DNA of 64,000 nucleotides from an uncultured Bacilli bacterium (GCA_910578855.1 CAJTRV010000001.1:1-64000); one strand, 5' to 3'. Positions 51,674 through 60,939 are shown, counted from the stretch's first letter. Translations and numbers: made by a program. Notes: generated by a model not told the origin, from the sequence alone.

Positions 51674-52696
51674 ATGAAGTTTAAGGGGAAAATTAAAAAA
51701 TTAAATCATATTGTTTTATCAGATCCAAGTTATGAAAAAGGTATCTGGTGTAGATATGAAAAAGATAATTTAAATGAAAAAGATTGGCTAGTAAATATTG
51801 ACATATATACAGTTGAAACTGATATAGGTGATTATAAAGTAAAAGGTACAGAATTCTTTTTGCTTTTACAAAAAGATAAAGATGATTGTGAATTGGATGA
51901 TGAAGGTACTTTAAATTATCTAAAAAGTATTGAACTAAAAGATTTTACAATTGGAGTTGATACAGCATGTGTAGCACTTGGAATTAATGATTATGCTAAA
52001 AAAATAATAAATTCTAAAGATGAATGGCAACCTTCTTGTGCTATTAGAACAGGCGCAGATGGTACATTTGGAGAAGTATCAGAAGGAACTAAAAATGGAG
52101 AATTAAGATTTTTACTAATTACTGGTTATTTTAGTGAAGATATATGTAATGAAAATGAACTTTTTGAATATTTAAAAAAACAATTTGAAATAACTGATTT
52201 GATAAAGGAAGATATAACATTAGATGGTGATGATAGAAAATTAAATAAAGGTGATAAAGTTGAAGTATCATCTTGTGCAATTACTAATGATGTTGGTGGA
52301 ACTACTGTGATAAGAAATTTTAATTATGCTAGTGAAATTGATGATATGAATTTAACTATTGAAAATCCAGATGGTACAATTGAACATACTACTGTAGAAT
52401 CACATGACAAATTAGTCGGTTCTCCAATAGAAATTGAAGTTATTGATGGATTCTATGATTATGAAACAGGTTATAATTATAAAGGTAAAATTAATGATGA
52501 AAAGTTAATTGGAGAATTTAAAAAAATTGGTACAACTGGATTTACACCAGATGATTATAAAAAATATGAAAATAAATCTCTTTATGAAGATGCTTTAAAA
52601 GCTAGTAAAGATTATGATCCATCAATTGTACATTTTTCAGAGTTTGATGTTATTAAATTACTAGAAAAAGGTACAGATAAAGAAATGGAGATGTAA
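51674..52696 (+). CDS. Hypothetical protein, -KEMEM tail
   Basis: 340 residues. N-terminus 'KIKKLNHIVLSDPSYEKGIWCRYEKDNL' resembles proteins often annotated only as hypothetical on Firmicutes ICEs; then 'FTIGVDTACVALGINDYAKKIINSKDEWQPSCAIRTGADGTFGEV' . A C-terminal part with 'DKVEVSSCAITNDVGGTTVIRNFNYASEIDDMNLTIENPDG' looks beta-rich. Ribosome site AAAGGGGAG. Confidence 0.58.
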   Translation: MKFKGKIKKLNHIVLSDPSYEKGIWCRYEKDNLNEKDWLVNIDIYTVETDIGDYKVKGTEFFLLLQKDKDDCELDDEGTLNYLKSIELKDFTIGVDTACVALGINDYAKKIINSKDEWQPSCAIRTGADGTFGEVSEGTKNGELRFLLITGYFSEDICNENELFEYLKKQFEITDLIKEDITLDGDDRKLNKGDKVEVSSCAITNDVGGTTVIRNFNYASEIDDMNLTIENPDGTIEHTTVESHDKLVGSPIEIEVIDGFYDYETGYNYKGKINDEKLIGEFKKIGTTGFTPDDYKKYENKSLYEDALKASKDYDPSIVHFSEFDVIKLLEKGTDKEMEM

Positions 52697-52698
52697 TT

Positions 52699-53325
52699 AT
52701 GAGCTATGAAATTGTAAAGAGTATTAGTCAGAGAAAAAAAGATAATAAAATATTTATAACCAGTGCATCTAATAATGTATGGCCTAAAAGTTATTCGAGA
52801 TGGGAATATATGCCTGATAAGTCATATAGTGAAGATGAAACTAAGAATAGAGAATTATATTTGTTTCATGGAATCATAGGTGGAAGTTATCAATTAAGTG
52901 GAAGTGTTAGTGAAAATTGGAAATATGCAGAAAACAAATTTAATGAATACTGCAGAGATAATAATATAAGTTTCTCTGATTTGTGGGAATTACCCTATGA
53001 AAATGGTGAAAGAAATATAGAATTATTAAAACCATATTATGAGATATTCAAAGGTTTTTTGGAAGAGAAAAAAGAAGGAAAATATTATCTAGATTGTGAT
53101 TTAGGAATTATTACAAAAGTAAATAGCAAAAGCTTTGATTATATACCTTATAATGTTCCAGCAGAAAGATATTGTAAAAGTTTTAAGAAAACCTTTAATG
53201 ATTATTGCAATATTTCAGAACAAAATAGAAAAAATCTAAATATTCAAATTAGGGAATATGTTTTAGAAAAAAGTATAGATGATTCAACTGAAACATTCAA
53301 AGATAATATGGAGCTAGTAATATAA
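52699..53325 (+). CDS. Hypothetical protein
   Basis: 208 residues, unrecognised. 'ITSASNNVWPKSYSRWEYMPDKSYSEDETKNRELYLFHGIIGGSYQLSG' is followed by a helical part with several Tyr/Trp. It ends MELVI, a weak version of the tail pattern, and abuts virD4. Confidence 0.55.
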   Translation: MSYEIVKSISQRKKDNKIFITSASNNVWPKSYSRWEYMPDKSYSEDETKNRELYLFHGIIGGSYQLSGSVSENWKYAENKFNEYCRDNNISFSDLWELPYENGERNIELLKPYYEIFKGFLEEKKEGKYYLDCDLGIITKVNSKSFDYIPYNVPAERYCKSFKKTFNDYCNISEQNRKNLNIQIREYVLEKSIDDSTETFKDNMELVI

Positions 53326-55629
53326 ATGGATAGTATTAGGTTTGATTCAATAAATTCTATTGAGATGTTTATATTAGTATTAGTTCTTTTTGCTATATTC
53401 TTTATTTTATTTTTAGAACCTAGATTGAATAAAAGAAAATTAGAAAACAAAAATGAGCATGGTTCTAGTAAATTTGCTGATATGAAAGAGATAGAGAAAA
53501 CTTTTGTTAAGGAAGATATAAATAATATTAATAGTGTAGGTTTTCCTGTATGGTATGAAAAGAAAAATGGAAAATTTGAAAGTGTGTATTTTGATGATAA
53601 AAGTCCACACTATTTACTTATAGGTTCTACTGGAAGTGGCAAATCTGCAACGGTTGTTATCCCTGAATGTTTTATGTTTGCAACAGCAAAGGAAAAACAT
53701 AGTGTAGTAGTAACAGATCCAAAAGCTGAAATTTTTAATGCAACTAGTAAGGTATTTAAAGATAATGGTTATGATGTTATTACAATAGATTTTAGAAGTC
53801 CAAATAAATCTAATAAAATAAATATAATGCAACCAATTATAAATGAGTGGAAAGAGTATTGTCGTTATAATGAGATAATGCTTTTTCTTTTTGCTCATTT
53901 TATAAAAAATAATAGGATTAAGTTAGACAACTGTAATGATAAAAAATATTTAAATAAGATAAAGGAAAAGTATAACTTAGAAGATTATTTGATAGATATT
54001 ATAAATAATAATAAAGATGATATTAATGAATTTATAAGTGATAAAAAAATATATGAAAAGGATTTTTTTAAAGAAAATATTGAAAATAATGTTTCGTTAA
54101 AAGAATATCTATTATCTAAATCAAATGAAGAGATAATATTGATGATAAGAGAATATCAAAATTTAAGTTCAAAACATCAGGCTGAATCTAATAGATTAGT
54201 TATATCTTTGGCAGATTTAATATTTGTAGATAACGATACCAACGATAAATTTTGGATTAATAGTGCAAAGCAATTATTCATAGGAATATGTGGTATATTT
54301 TTAGAAGATTATCAAAAAGGATTAATTTCAGAAAACAAAATTAATATATCTAGTGTTAAAAAGTTTCAAAATTCATCTCTTATAAAAGAAAATCAAACAT
54401 TTCTACAAAGGAATGTTAATAATCGTAAATATGGTAGTTTATCTAAAGATTATTTAACTTCTATACTTTCAGCTGCTGAGAACACTTATAAATCAATAAC
54501 TGCTGTTTTTGGAGAAAAAATGGCTATATTTGATGATTTAAATGTAGAAAATGTTACTAGTTCAAATGAATTTAATTTTACTGATTTAGGTAGCAAACCG
54601 ACAGCATTATATATAATTGTTCCTGATGAAGATCGTGCATATTTCCAATTAGTAACAATTATTATTGGTATGCTTACAAAAGATTTAACTAGATTTGCAA
54701 ATTTACCAGAAAATAAGGGAAAATTGCCAATAATGGTGGAGTGGATTTTAGATGAATTTGCGAATTGTCCTCAACTAAATTCTATCCAGACCTTAGTCTC
54801 AGTGGCCAGAAGTAGGCGGATGAGATTTCAATTTTTCATACAGTCCTATGGGCAGCTTTCACAAGTTTATGGTAAAGATGTAGCTAGTATTATTCAAGAT
54901 AACTGTGCGTTAGTGTATCTAAAAACTAATACGGTTGAGACTGCTGAAATAATTGCAAAAAAACTCGGACGAGCTACTGTAGAAACTAATTCAATGAGTA
55001 AAAGTACAGATCCAATGAAGGTTGGCGCAAATAAAACTATTTCATTAATGGGTAAAGAATTATTAACTGCAACTGAAATAATCGCTTTAAAGTATAAAAC
55101 AATTATATTTCCAACTATAAGTAATCCAATATTTAGAGATACTTATATTTATAGTGATTTATTTCCACAATTTAAAAAATTGGAAGGTATAGAACGTGAA
55201 ACAAAGGTATTAAAGAGAGTAACTAGTAATTATTATACAGTTGAAGAATTAAAGAAAAGTTCTGAAATAAAAAATGAAAGAGTTTTAAAACAAACAACAA
55301 AGAATATACAAGATAAGTTTAAACAAGATATTCAAAAAGAAATTAATAGGGCTACAAAAAAAATTGAACCAACTTCTGCTGATGAAGAAATTATTGATAA
55401 TGATATTATGAATGATTTAAAAAATAAATTATTTGTTAAATATGATGTTTCAATAAATAAAGGTACTGATTCTTATAGTTTATTAATCGATAAAGTTATA
55501 AATAAAATGGAAATAAAAGAAATAGAAGATTATGCAAAAACAAATTATAGTTTTGGAGTGTCAAGAAATTTAAGTAAAGGTACTACTAAAATTACAATTT
55601 GGGAAAATTCAAAGGAGAAAAAGATATGA
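53326..55629 (+). CDS. virD4: VirD4/TraG-like coupling protein
   Basis: 767 residues. One or two N-terminal helices (MFILVLVLFAIFFILFLEP), Walker A GSTGSGKS (100-107), Walker B 'VEWILDEFANCPQ', and the conserved 'VSVARSRRMRFQFFIQSYGQL'. It connects the relaxosome to the channel. An insert of about 130 residues between the Walker A and B regions (rich in Asn/Lys, 'NKIKEKYNLEDYLIDIINNNKDDINEF...') is typical of the Gram-positive TcpA/TraG group in length. Overlaps the sortase gene by 4 bases. Confidence 0.92.
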   Translation: MDSIRFDSINSIEMFILVLVLFAIFFILFLEPRLNKRKLENKNEHGSSKFADMKEIEKTFVKEDINNINSVGFPVWYEKKNGKFESVYFDDKSPHYLLIGSTGSGKSATVVIPECFMFATAKEKHSVVVTDPKAEIFNATSKVFKDNGYDVITIDFRSPNKSNKINIMQPIINEWKEYCRYNEIMLFLFAHFIKNNRIKLDNCNDKKYLNKIKEKYNLEDYLIDIINNNKDDINEFISDKKIYEKDFFKENIENNVSLKEYLLSKSNEEIILMIREYQNLSSKHQAESNRLVISLADLIFVDNDTNDKFWINSAKQLFIGICGIFLEDYQKGLISENKINISSVKKFQNSSLIKENQTFLQRNVNNRKYGSLSKDYLTSILSAAENTYKSITAVFGEKMAIFDDLNVENVTSSNEFNFTDLGSKPTALYIIVPDEDRAYFQLVTIIIGMLTKDLTRFANLPENKGKLPIMVEWILDEFANCPQLNSIQTLVSVARSRRMRFQFFIQSYGQLSQVYGKDVASIIQDNCALVYLKTNTVETAEIIAKKLGRATVETNSMSKSTDPMKVGANKTISLMGKELLTATEIIALKYKTIIFPTISNPIFRDTYIYSDLFPQFKKLEGIERETKVLKRVTSNYYTVEELKKSSEIKNERVLKQTTKNIQDKFKQDIQKEINRATKKIEPTSADEEIIDNDIMNDLKNKLFVKYDVSINKGTDSYSLLIDKVINKMEIKEIEDYAKTNYSFGVSRNLSKGTTKITIWENSKEKKI

Positions 55630-56234
55630 AGAAAATAGGAATATGTTTAATAACAATTGGTATTACAATTTTAGGATTTTATTTTATATATAATAATGCT
55701 ATAAATAAAAGGAATAATGAAAATGTTGAAGATTATATTAATGATACTTCAATAGTTAATGAAGTTGAAACAGAAGAAACAATTAATGAAGAAAAAGAAA
55801 CATCTAATACTCAAAACAGCAATAACATTGCTTATACAGCTGTTTTAGAAATACCTAAAATTAATTTAAAAAGGGGAGTAGTGGATAGTACAGAAAACTT
55901 TAAATCAATTAATTATGCTATTAGTGTTGATAAAAATAGTAATTATCCTAATGAAAAGGGTAATTTTATTTTGTATGCACATTCAGGAAATAGTTATATT
56001 TCATATTTTAGAAAATTAAATCAAGTAGATATAAATGATGAAGTCTATGTTTACTACAATGGAGTCAAATACCATTATATCATAGAAAATAAATATGATA
56101 TTGAAAAAACCGGAAAAGCTAAAGTCATCAATTTAAAGGATAATAGATATATAACATTAATTACTTGCAATCAAGATAGAAAAGGTTATCAAATAGTTGT
56201 AGAAGGTAAGTTAATAGATTCTACAACATATTAA
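55626..56234 (+). CDS. Sortase
   Basis: 202 residues. N-terminal membrane helix (ICLITIGITILGFYFIY), acidic linker, sortase domain with catalytic H119 (LYAHSGNS), C181 (TLITCNQ) and R185. It cleaves a sorting motif and attaches proteins to the cell wall. The only candidate substrate seen in the element is the adhesin at 28565, with VPNTS. The ATG at 55626 follows AAAGGAG; it overlaps virD4. A sortase following the coupling protein fits a role in displaying the element's adhesin. Confidence 0.9.
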   Translation: MKKIGICLITIGITILGFYFIYNNAINKRNNENVEDYINDTSIVNEVETEETINEEKETSNTQNSNNIAYTAVLEIPKINLKRGVVDSTENFKSINYAISVDKNSNYPNEKGNFILYAHSGNSYISYFRKLNQVDINDEVYVYYNGVKYHYIIENKYDIEKTGKAKVINLKDNRYITLITCNQDRKGYQIVVEGKLIDSTTY

Positions 56235-56263
56235 TATGAAAGGATAAAAAGGGGGATAAAATT

Positions 56264-56443
56264 ATGGAAAGGAATAAAATAGAAAAAAAGATAAATAAAA
56301 TTACTTATAACTGTGAATATGAATTAAAAACAGACAAGCCAGATTTAACAAAAGATGATTTAATCAAAATTTTCAATCAAAAATATTACAATTATATAAA
56401 AAGAAAAGAAAATCGCCTTTTTATATGCTGTAATTTTGATTAA
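56264..56443 (+). CDS. Small protein before the recombinase (59 residues)
   Basis: ATG after AAAGGGGGAT. 'IEKKINKITYNCEYELKTDKPDLTKDDLIKIFNQKYYNYIKRKEN' then a hydrophobic/Cys end RLFICCNFD. Short basic proteins often precede serine recombinases in Firmicutes transposons and ICEs; some are recombination directionality factors, but no such motif is recognised here. Confidence 0.58.
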   Translation: MERNKIEKKINKITYNCEYELKTDKPDLTKDDLIKIFNQKYYNYIKRKENRLFICCNFD

Positions 56444-56502
56444 AATACGTTATAATTTATATAGGCCTTATATTACGACTAAAAATGAGGAGACGATTTT
56501 TT

Positions 56503-58542
56503 ATGAGTAATAAAGGAAATGAAATTGTAAGGGCGGTGTTATATCTAAGATTATCAAATGAAGATGAAGGAAAATTAACAAAAGAAGAAAAATCAGAGAG
56601 TATCAAAAATCAAGAAATGATGCTTAAAGATTATGCTAAAGAGCAAGGTTATGAAATTGTAGGTATCTATAATGATGAAGATTGGTCTGGTGCAGATAGT
56701 ACAAGACCAGAATTTAATAAAATGATAAAAGAATGTGAATCTGGAAATGTAGATGTAGTAATTGCTAAAACACAAGCAAGATTTGCAAGAGATATGGAAT
56801 TAATTGAAAGATACATTCATGATAAATTTATTGAATGGAATGTGCAATTTAAAACAGTTGTTGATCGTATAGATAATACCAAGAGAGAAACAAAAAAGAC
56901 AAGTCAAATACTTGGTTTAACAGATGAATGGTATTTAGAAGATACTTCTTATAATATTAGACAAACTTTTAAAACCAAAAGAGAAAATGGAGAATTTACT
57001 GGTAGTTTTGCACCTTATGGATATGCAAAAGATCCTGAAAATAAAAACCATTTAGTAATTGATCCTGTTGCAGCTGAAGTTATTAAAAGAATATTTAATG
57101 ATTTTATAGGTGGTATGGGAATAAAAACTGTAGCAACTGCATTAAATGAAGATTTTGTTTTAAGTCCATTAGAATATAAATATATGAATGGATATAATTT
57201 ACAAGTTCCATTTATAAATGATTATATGTTTTTTGAATCCATAAAAAAAGCAGGAATGTATAAGGTAAATGTTAATTATAAAAATGAAGAACGAAAAGTT
57301 TTACATAATTTAATTTCTTATAATATTTTATCTGAAGATAGGAAAACATTTGATAATAAATGCAAAATTTATTTGAGACAATTTTCAGAAGATAGAATGA
57401 AGATTTATTATACAAAAGAAAAAGAAATTGATTATAATAATTTTAAAATTGAATTATGGAATGAATTAAAGTTAAATGAGCAATTACCTAATGATACAAC
57501 TTGTATAGCAACATTGACTGAAACTTTAGATCGTACACATTCAATTAACTATCAATTTGAAATTTTGTTAGAAGAGAATGTCAATCATAAGGAGTATTTT
57601 TTTGATATATTGCATGTTTCAAATGATGAAAAATCAGCTATTGATTATAATGTCATAATACGAAAAAAATATAAATGGTGTCAGCAAATGATTAAAAAAA
57701 TATTGACTGATGAAGTTTATATAGGTAATTTAGTACAATCTAAAACAACTAGTGTAAGCTATAAAAACAAGAAGAAAATTAAGAAAGATCCAAGTGATTG
57801 GATTCGTGTTGAGAATACTCATGATGCTATAATTACTGAGGATTTATGGATAAAAGCACAAGAAAGATTAAAGGAAAGGTCAAGATGTGATAAAAATGGA
57901 AATTATAATCCATTTCTTCACAAGTTATATTGCAAAGAATGTGGAAGAGTATTTACTAGGTCTGGAGATTGTGAACATATATATTATAGATGCAAAGATT
58001 TAATTGAAAAATATCATACTTGCGATAATAGAAGTAGTATAAATAATAATGACCTTCATAGTTTAGTAATTGATGGTATAAATGAATTGCTTGATAATTT
58101 TTATAAAGATAAAGAGATAAATAATTTCAAAGAAAATGATATTGATAATGATTTATTTAAAGAAAAATTAGATTCTCTAAATAAAGAGTTAATTAGTATT
58201 GATAAGGAATTACAAACTAAAAAAACATACTTTCAACGTTTATATGAAGATAGAGCAAATGGTCTCTTAGATACAGAAGAATATATGATGTTAAAAACAA
58301 AGTATAAGGATGATAGTGAAAGACTAGAGGATAGAGCTAAAAAAATACATGAAGAAATAGAATTATATAATACTAAAAAGAAAGTATTAAAAGGTAAGCA
58401 AAATATATTTAATAAATATAAACACGTTGAAAAATTAGATGTGGATATTGTTAGTGATTTTGTTGATAAAATTTTAATTGGAAAATTAGATAAAGTTAAC
58501 AAGACTAGAGATATTAAGATTGTATGGAATTTTAGTGTATAA
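56503..58542 (+). CDS. Large serine recombinase (ICE integrase/excisionase) with an internal insertion
   Basis: 679 residues. Resolvase domain with nucleophile S18 (VLYLRLSNEDE) and 'DWSGADSTRPEFNKMI', 'AKTQARFARD'; Recombinase domain; zinc ribbon 'LYCKECGRVFTRSG...YYRCKD' with a third and fourth Cys; and a C-terminal coiled coil (KLDSLNKELISIDKELQTKK). About 150 extra residues (roughly 230-385) are inserted in the recombinase domain between 'VATALNEDF' and 'KKILTDEVYIGNLVQSK', which are usually 30-40 residues apart. ATG 56503 follows GAGGAGACG. It lies 27 bases from attR, as expected for an attP-adjacent integrase gene. Confidence 0.93.
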   Translation: MSNKGNEIVRAVLYLRLSNEDEGKLTKEEKSESIKNQEMMLKDYAKEQGYEIVGIYNDEDWSGADSTRPEFNKMIKECESGNVDVVIAKTQARFARDMELIERYIHDKFIEWNVQFKTVVDRIDNTKRETKKTSQILGLTDEWYLEDTSYNIRQTFKTKRENGEFTGSFAPYGYAKDPENKNHLVIDPVAAEVIKRIFNDFIGGMGIKTVATALNEDFVLSPLEYKYMNGYNLQVPFINDYMFFESIKKAGMYKVNVNYKNEERKVLHNLISYNILSEDRKTFDNKCKIYLRQFSEDRMKIYYTKEKEIDYNNFKIELWNELKLNEQLPNDTTCIATLTETLDRTHSINYQFEILLEENVNHKEYFFDILHVSNDEKSAIDYNVIIRKKYKWCQQMIKKILTDEVYIGNLVQSKTTSVSYKNKKKIKKDPSDWIRVENTHDAIITEDLWIKAQERLKERSRCDKNGNYNPFLHKLYCKECGRVFTRSGDCEHIYYRCKDLIEKYHTCDNRSSINNNDLHSLVIDGINELLDNFYKDKEINNFKENDIDNDLFKEKLDSLNKELISIDKELQTKKTYFQRLYEDRANGLLDTEEYMMLKTKYKDDSERLEDRAKKIHEEIELYNTKKKVLKGKQNIFNKYKHVEKLDVDIVSDFVDKILIGKLDKVNKTRDIKIVWNFSV

Positions 58543-58551
58543 GTAAAATTT

Positions 58552-58571
58552 GATATAAACAAAGCACCAAC
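58552..58571 (+). other. attR: right junction of the ICE
   Basis: Element arm GATATAAACAAAGCACC (58552-58568) followed by the shared core CAAC (58568-58571) and the chromosomal half GAGTGCTTTAGATAAT, i.e. codons S-A-L-D-N of the ABC D-loop. The arm is the near inverted copy of 9155-9171. Confidence 0.85.
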
Positions 58572-58797
58572 GAGTGCTTTAGATAATGAATCACAAGAGT
58601 ATATTAAAAAAACGATTGATGATTTAGTAAAAGATCATACGATAATTATCGTGGCCCATCGTTTATCGACGATTGTTGATGCTGACGAGATTAATATTAT
58701 TAAGAATGGAAAATTAGAAGCAAAGGGAACCCATCAAGAATTGTTACAGAATTGTAAAACGTACCAGAATTTATATATGACTGAATCTAACAATTAA
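58572..58797 (+). pseudogene. ABC exporter, 3' part, split by the ICE
   Basis: Reads (T)SALDNESQEYIKKTIDDLV...TIIIVAHRLSTIVDADEINII...GTHQELL...MTESNN. It has no start of its own and continues the frame of 7622-9153 exactly after removal of the element. It carries the D-loop remainder and the H-loop histidine of the ATPase. Confidence 0.92.
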
Positions 58798-58830
58798 AAT
58801 GAAATTGGATATTTCAATTTCATTTTTTCT
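58796..58830 (+). terminator. Intrinsic terminator of the ABC exporter gene
   Basis: Perfect 12-bp stem AAAATGAAATTG/CAATTTCATTTT (58796-58807, 58815-58826) followed by T-run. Confidence 0.85.
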
Positions 58831-58858
58831 TGACAAAATTATTAAATTTTGTTAGGAT
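58830..58858 (+). promoter_or_regulatory. Promoter of the 58897 gene
   Basis: TTGACA (58830-58835), 17-base spacer, TAGGAT (58853-58858); about 38 bases before the ATG. Confidence 0.7.
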
Positions 58859-58896
58859 AGACAGCGTCTTAAGAAGTATATGAAAAGGATGGTAAT

Positions 58897-59982
58897 ATGG
58901 AAAAGTTAGATAACGATATCACTAAAATATTTGATGGAAGGATAGAAAAGGTTGATATTGAAACTTTGTTAAAGAAGGTGGAAGAAAAATATTTTACACA
59001 GTTAGTATATATTGAACCAAGTTCATCACATAATTTGGAAGATCATTTATCTTGCTATGTTGAAAAATATAATTCTTTTCAAAAAGAGTTTGATGCGATG
59101 CATCGTATTTATAATATTTTTAAAAAGTTTAAATTTTCAAATTGTGATTGGGAAAAAATGATTCACCAATATTTATCATTAAAGTTTGACGTTAAGAAAA
59201 TGCTGCTTTGTTTAGCAGATGGTCCAGATATTGATGATAAAACGGTTATTAAAATAAATAGTTTATTAAAAATGTCAAAGGATTTATTATCGATTGGGGA
59301 TATGGAGTTAATTTTTCGTATCTTTTCAAAACTTATGTTCATAGATGAAGATGTTTGCAAATATTTTGCAGTATTTAAACAAATAAAGAGTAAATTTTTC
59401 TCTAATGCCCCAAAGATTGTGGAGTTATATAGTGACTTACAACAAGGAAGGATGCGCTATATTGATAAAGGACTCGCTGAAATGTTAATTCAGATGTTTA
59501 GTTCTTCGGAAGAAATGACTAAGGATTTTCAAACATTTATTTCTAACAATAATCTTATATATCAGAAATGGCAAGCACAGCGTACTGTAGAAAAAAAGCC
59601 AAACGATGGATTGGATGAAACAAAGATAGACCAAGGGGAAGAGGATTGTACTATTCTAGATGTTGATAACAGGTCCTTGTTAGAAGAACAAAAAAAAGTG
59701 ACTCATTATTATAACCTGTTAATGGGATGTGAGAATAGTGAACAATTAATGCATTGTTTTCCTAAGTGTGGTAGTAACTTATATTATAGTATACCTAAGA
59801 AGGTATTTACTCGTTTACAGTTGGAACTAGAAGAATGTAATCAATTATTAACACAATGCCAAACAATGGAGGAACAGCAATTTTTAGAGGATGCAATAAA
59901 TGAATTATCGGTGAAGCAAGTCTTATTATCTGAATATTTGAAGTCATTAGGAATTGCTAAATGTAAAATAAAAGCGAAATAG
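58897..59982 (+). CDS. Hypothetical helical protein
   Basis: 361 residues, not recognised. Almost wholly alpha-helical and charged ('LEDHLSCYVEKYNSFQKEFDAMHRIYNIFKKF', 'LLKMSKDLLSIGDMELIFRIFSKLMF', 'LLEEQKKVTHYYNLLMGCENSEQLMHCF'). No membrane segment or signal peptide. Chromosomal codon use and its own promoter; no partner gene is evident. Confidence 0.65.
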   Translation: MEKLDNDITKIFDGRIEKVDIETLLKKVEEKYFTQLVYIEPSSSHNLEDHLSCYVEKYNSFQKEFDAMHRIYNIFKKFKFSNCDWEKMIHQYLSLKFDVKKMLLCLADGPDIDDKTVIKINSLLKMSKDLLSIGDMELIFRIFSKLMFIDEDVCKYFAVFKQIKSKFFSNAPKIVELYSDLQQGRMRYIDKGLAEMLIQMFSSSEEMTKDFQTFISNNNLIYQKWQAQRTVEKKPNDGLDETKIDQGEEDCTILDVDNRSLLEEQKKVTHYYNLLMGCENSEQLMHCFPKCGSNLYYSIPKKVFTRLQLELEECNQLLTQCQTMEEQQFLEDAINELSVKQVLLSEYLKSLGIAKCKIKAK

Positions 59983-59984
59983 TT

Positions 59985-60013
59985 TTGACTTTTTATATGA
60001 AATAACATATAAT
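59985..60013 (+). promoter_or_regulatory. Promoter of the T-box-deoC-tyrS operon
   Basis: TTGACT (59985-59990), 17-base spacer, TATAAT (60008-60013); nearly consensus. Confidence 0.8.
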
Positions 60014-60034
60014 GGTATTATATTTGATGGAGAA

Positions 60035-60223
60035 AAATATAAAGTAATAGGATTATTGGTAATTAGAAAGTTAACGGTTGCTGAAAGTTAGCCTAAATAA
60101 TCGTATGAATTACATATTTGGAGTCAAACCGTGGATTCGCGTTAAGAATGAAGCTGCATAAGTATTTATGAAATAAGGTGGTACCGCGGGGAAGCTCGTC
60201 CTTATAACATAAGTACTTTTTTT
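60035..60223 (+). promoter_or_regulatory. T-box riboswitch, Tyr specifier
   Basis: The conserved T-box AAGGTGGTACCGCG lies at 60174-60187. Upstream are AGTAA, the GGTTGCTGAAAGTTAGC stem-I terminal part, and GAATTACAT with the specifier TAC (60111-60113), a Tyr codon. The terminator stem AAGTATTTATG...ATAAGG (60160-60178) with CCTTATAACATAAGTACTT (60200-60218) runs into T7. Uncharged tRNA-Tyr would bind the TAC specifier and the TGGTACC bulge, allowing read-through. The specifier agrees with tyrS as the second gene. Confidence 0.92.
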
Positions 60224-60238
60224 ATGGAAAGGATTATT

Positions 60239-60934
60239 ATGAATCATTATATTGATAGTACAAATTTAAAGATGGATGCGACGATGAAGGAGATTGAGGC
60301 CTTGTGTCATGAGGCAATTCACTACCATTTTGAAACTGTATGTGTGCACCCTTATTATGTCCCATTTGCCAAAAAATTACTAGAAGGAAGTCCTGTTCAG
60401 ATATGTACAGTAATTGGTTTTCCGTTGGGAATGAATACCAAACAAGTGAAGGTATATGAGGCAATTGAGGCTATCAATGAAGGGGCCGATGAGATAGATA
60501 TGGTGATTAATGTTGGAGCACTCAAAGATCGAGATTATGACTATATCAAAGATGAAATTGAAGAAGTAAGAGATGCGATCGATGGAAAAACACTAAAAGT
60601 GATTGTTGAAACAAGTTTACTTACAACTGATGAATTAGCTAAAATGACCGAGATTTGTAATGAAACATTTGTTAACTTTATTAAAACATCGACAGGATTT
60701 GGAAGTCGTGGGGCCTCAGTAGCTGATATCAAGACGATTATGGAGTATCGAAGTGATGTCTTAGAAGTAAAGGCGAGTGGGGGAATTAGAACGGATGAAC
60801 AAGCACAAACTTTGATTGATATGGGGGTTACGAGAATTGGTACGAGCCATGGGAAAGAATTGATGGCTATGGAACCTTATCACGATAGATGCCATATCTG
60901 TACAGGTACTTGTGAACATGAGGAGGGAGAATAG
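60239..60934 (+). CDS. deoC: Deoxyribose-phosphate aldolase
   Basis: 231 residues, TIM barrel. Schiff-base lysine K149 (VNFIKTSTGF), second lysine K178 (EVKASGGIRT), and the conserved 'NEGADEIDMVINVGALK'. It splits 2-deoxyribose-5-phosphate into acetaldehyde and glyceraldehyde-3-phosphate. The ATG at 60239 follows AAAGGAT; 60224 lies in the T-box terminator tail. It stands between the Tyr T-box and tyrS, so an aldolase is placed under tyrosine-tRNA control. The C-terminus has CHICTGTCEHEEGE, a short Cys/His tail beyond the usual end. Confidence 0.93.
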   Translation: MNHYIDSTNLKMDATMKEIEALCHEAIHYHFETVCVHPYYVPFAKKLLEGSPVQICTVIGFPLGMNTKQVKVYEAIEAINEGADEIDMVINVGALKDRDYDYIKDEIEEVRDAIDGKTLKVIVETSLLTTDELAKMTEICNETFVNFIKTSTGFGSRGASVADIKTIMEYRSDVLEVKASGGIRTDEQAQTLIDMGVTRIGTSHGKELMAMEPYHDRCHICTGTCEHEEGE

Positions 60935-60939
60935 GTATT

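Larger units (their letters stand above)
9154..58571 (+). mobile_element. Integrative and conjugative element, 49.4 kb, serine-recombinase type
   Basis: Bounds follow from the split ABC gene: removing these bases restores the codons DEATSALD and an open 585-codon frame. The element carries a large serine recombinase at its right end, a MobP-like relaxase, VirD4 and VirB4 ATPases, VirB6/PrgI/VirB2-like membrane proteins, an M23 cell-wall hydrolase, SSB, primase, HU, an adhesin and a sortase. Cargo consists of a C5 methyltransferase, a DGR with its target operon, and a nucleotide-handling cassette under a LysR regulator. It is visibly more AT-rich than the flanks and favours AAGGGGG-type ribosome sites. 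Confidence 0.9.
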
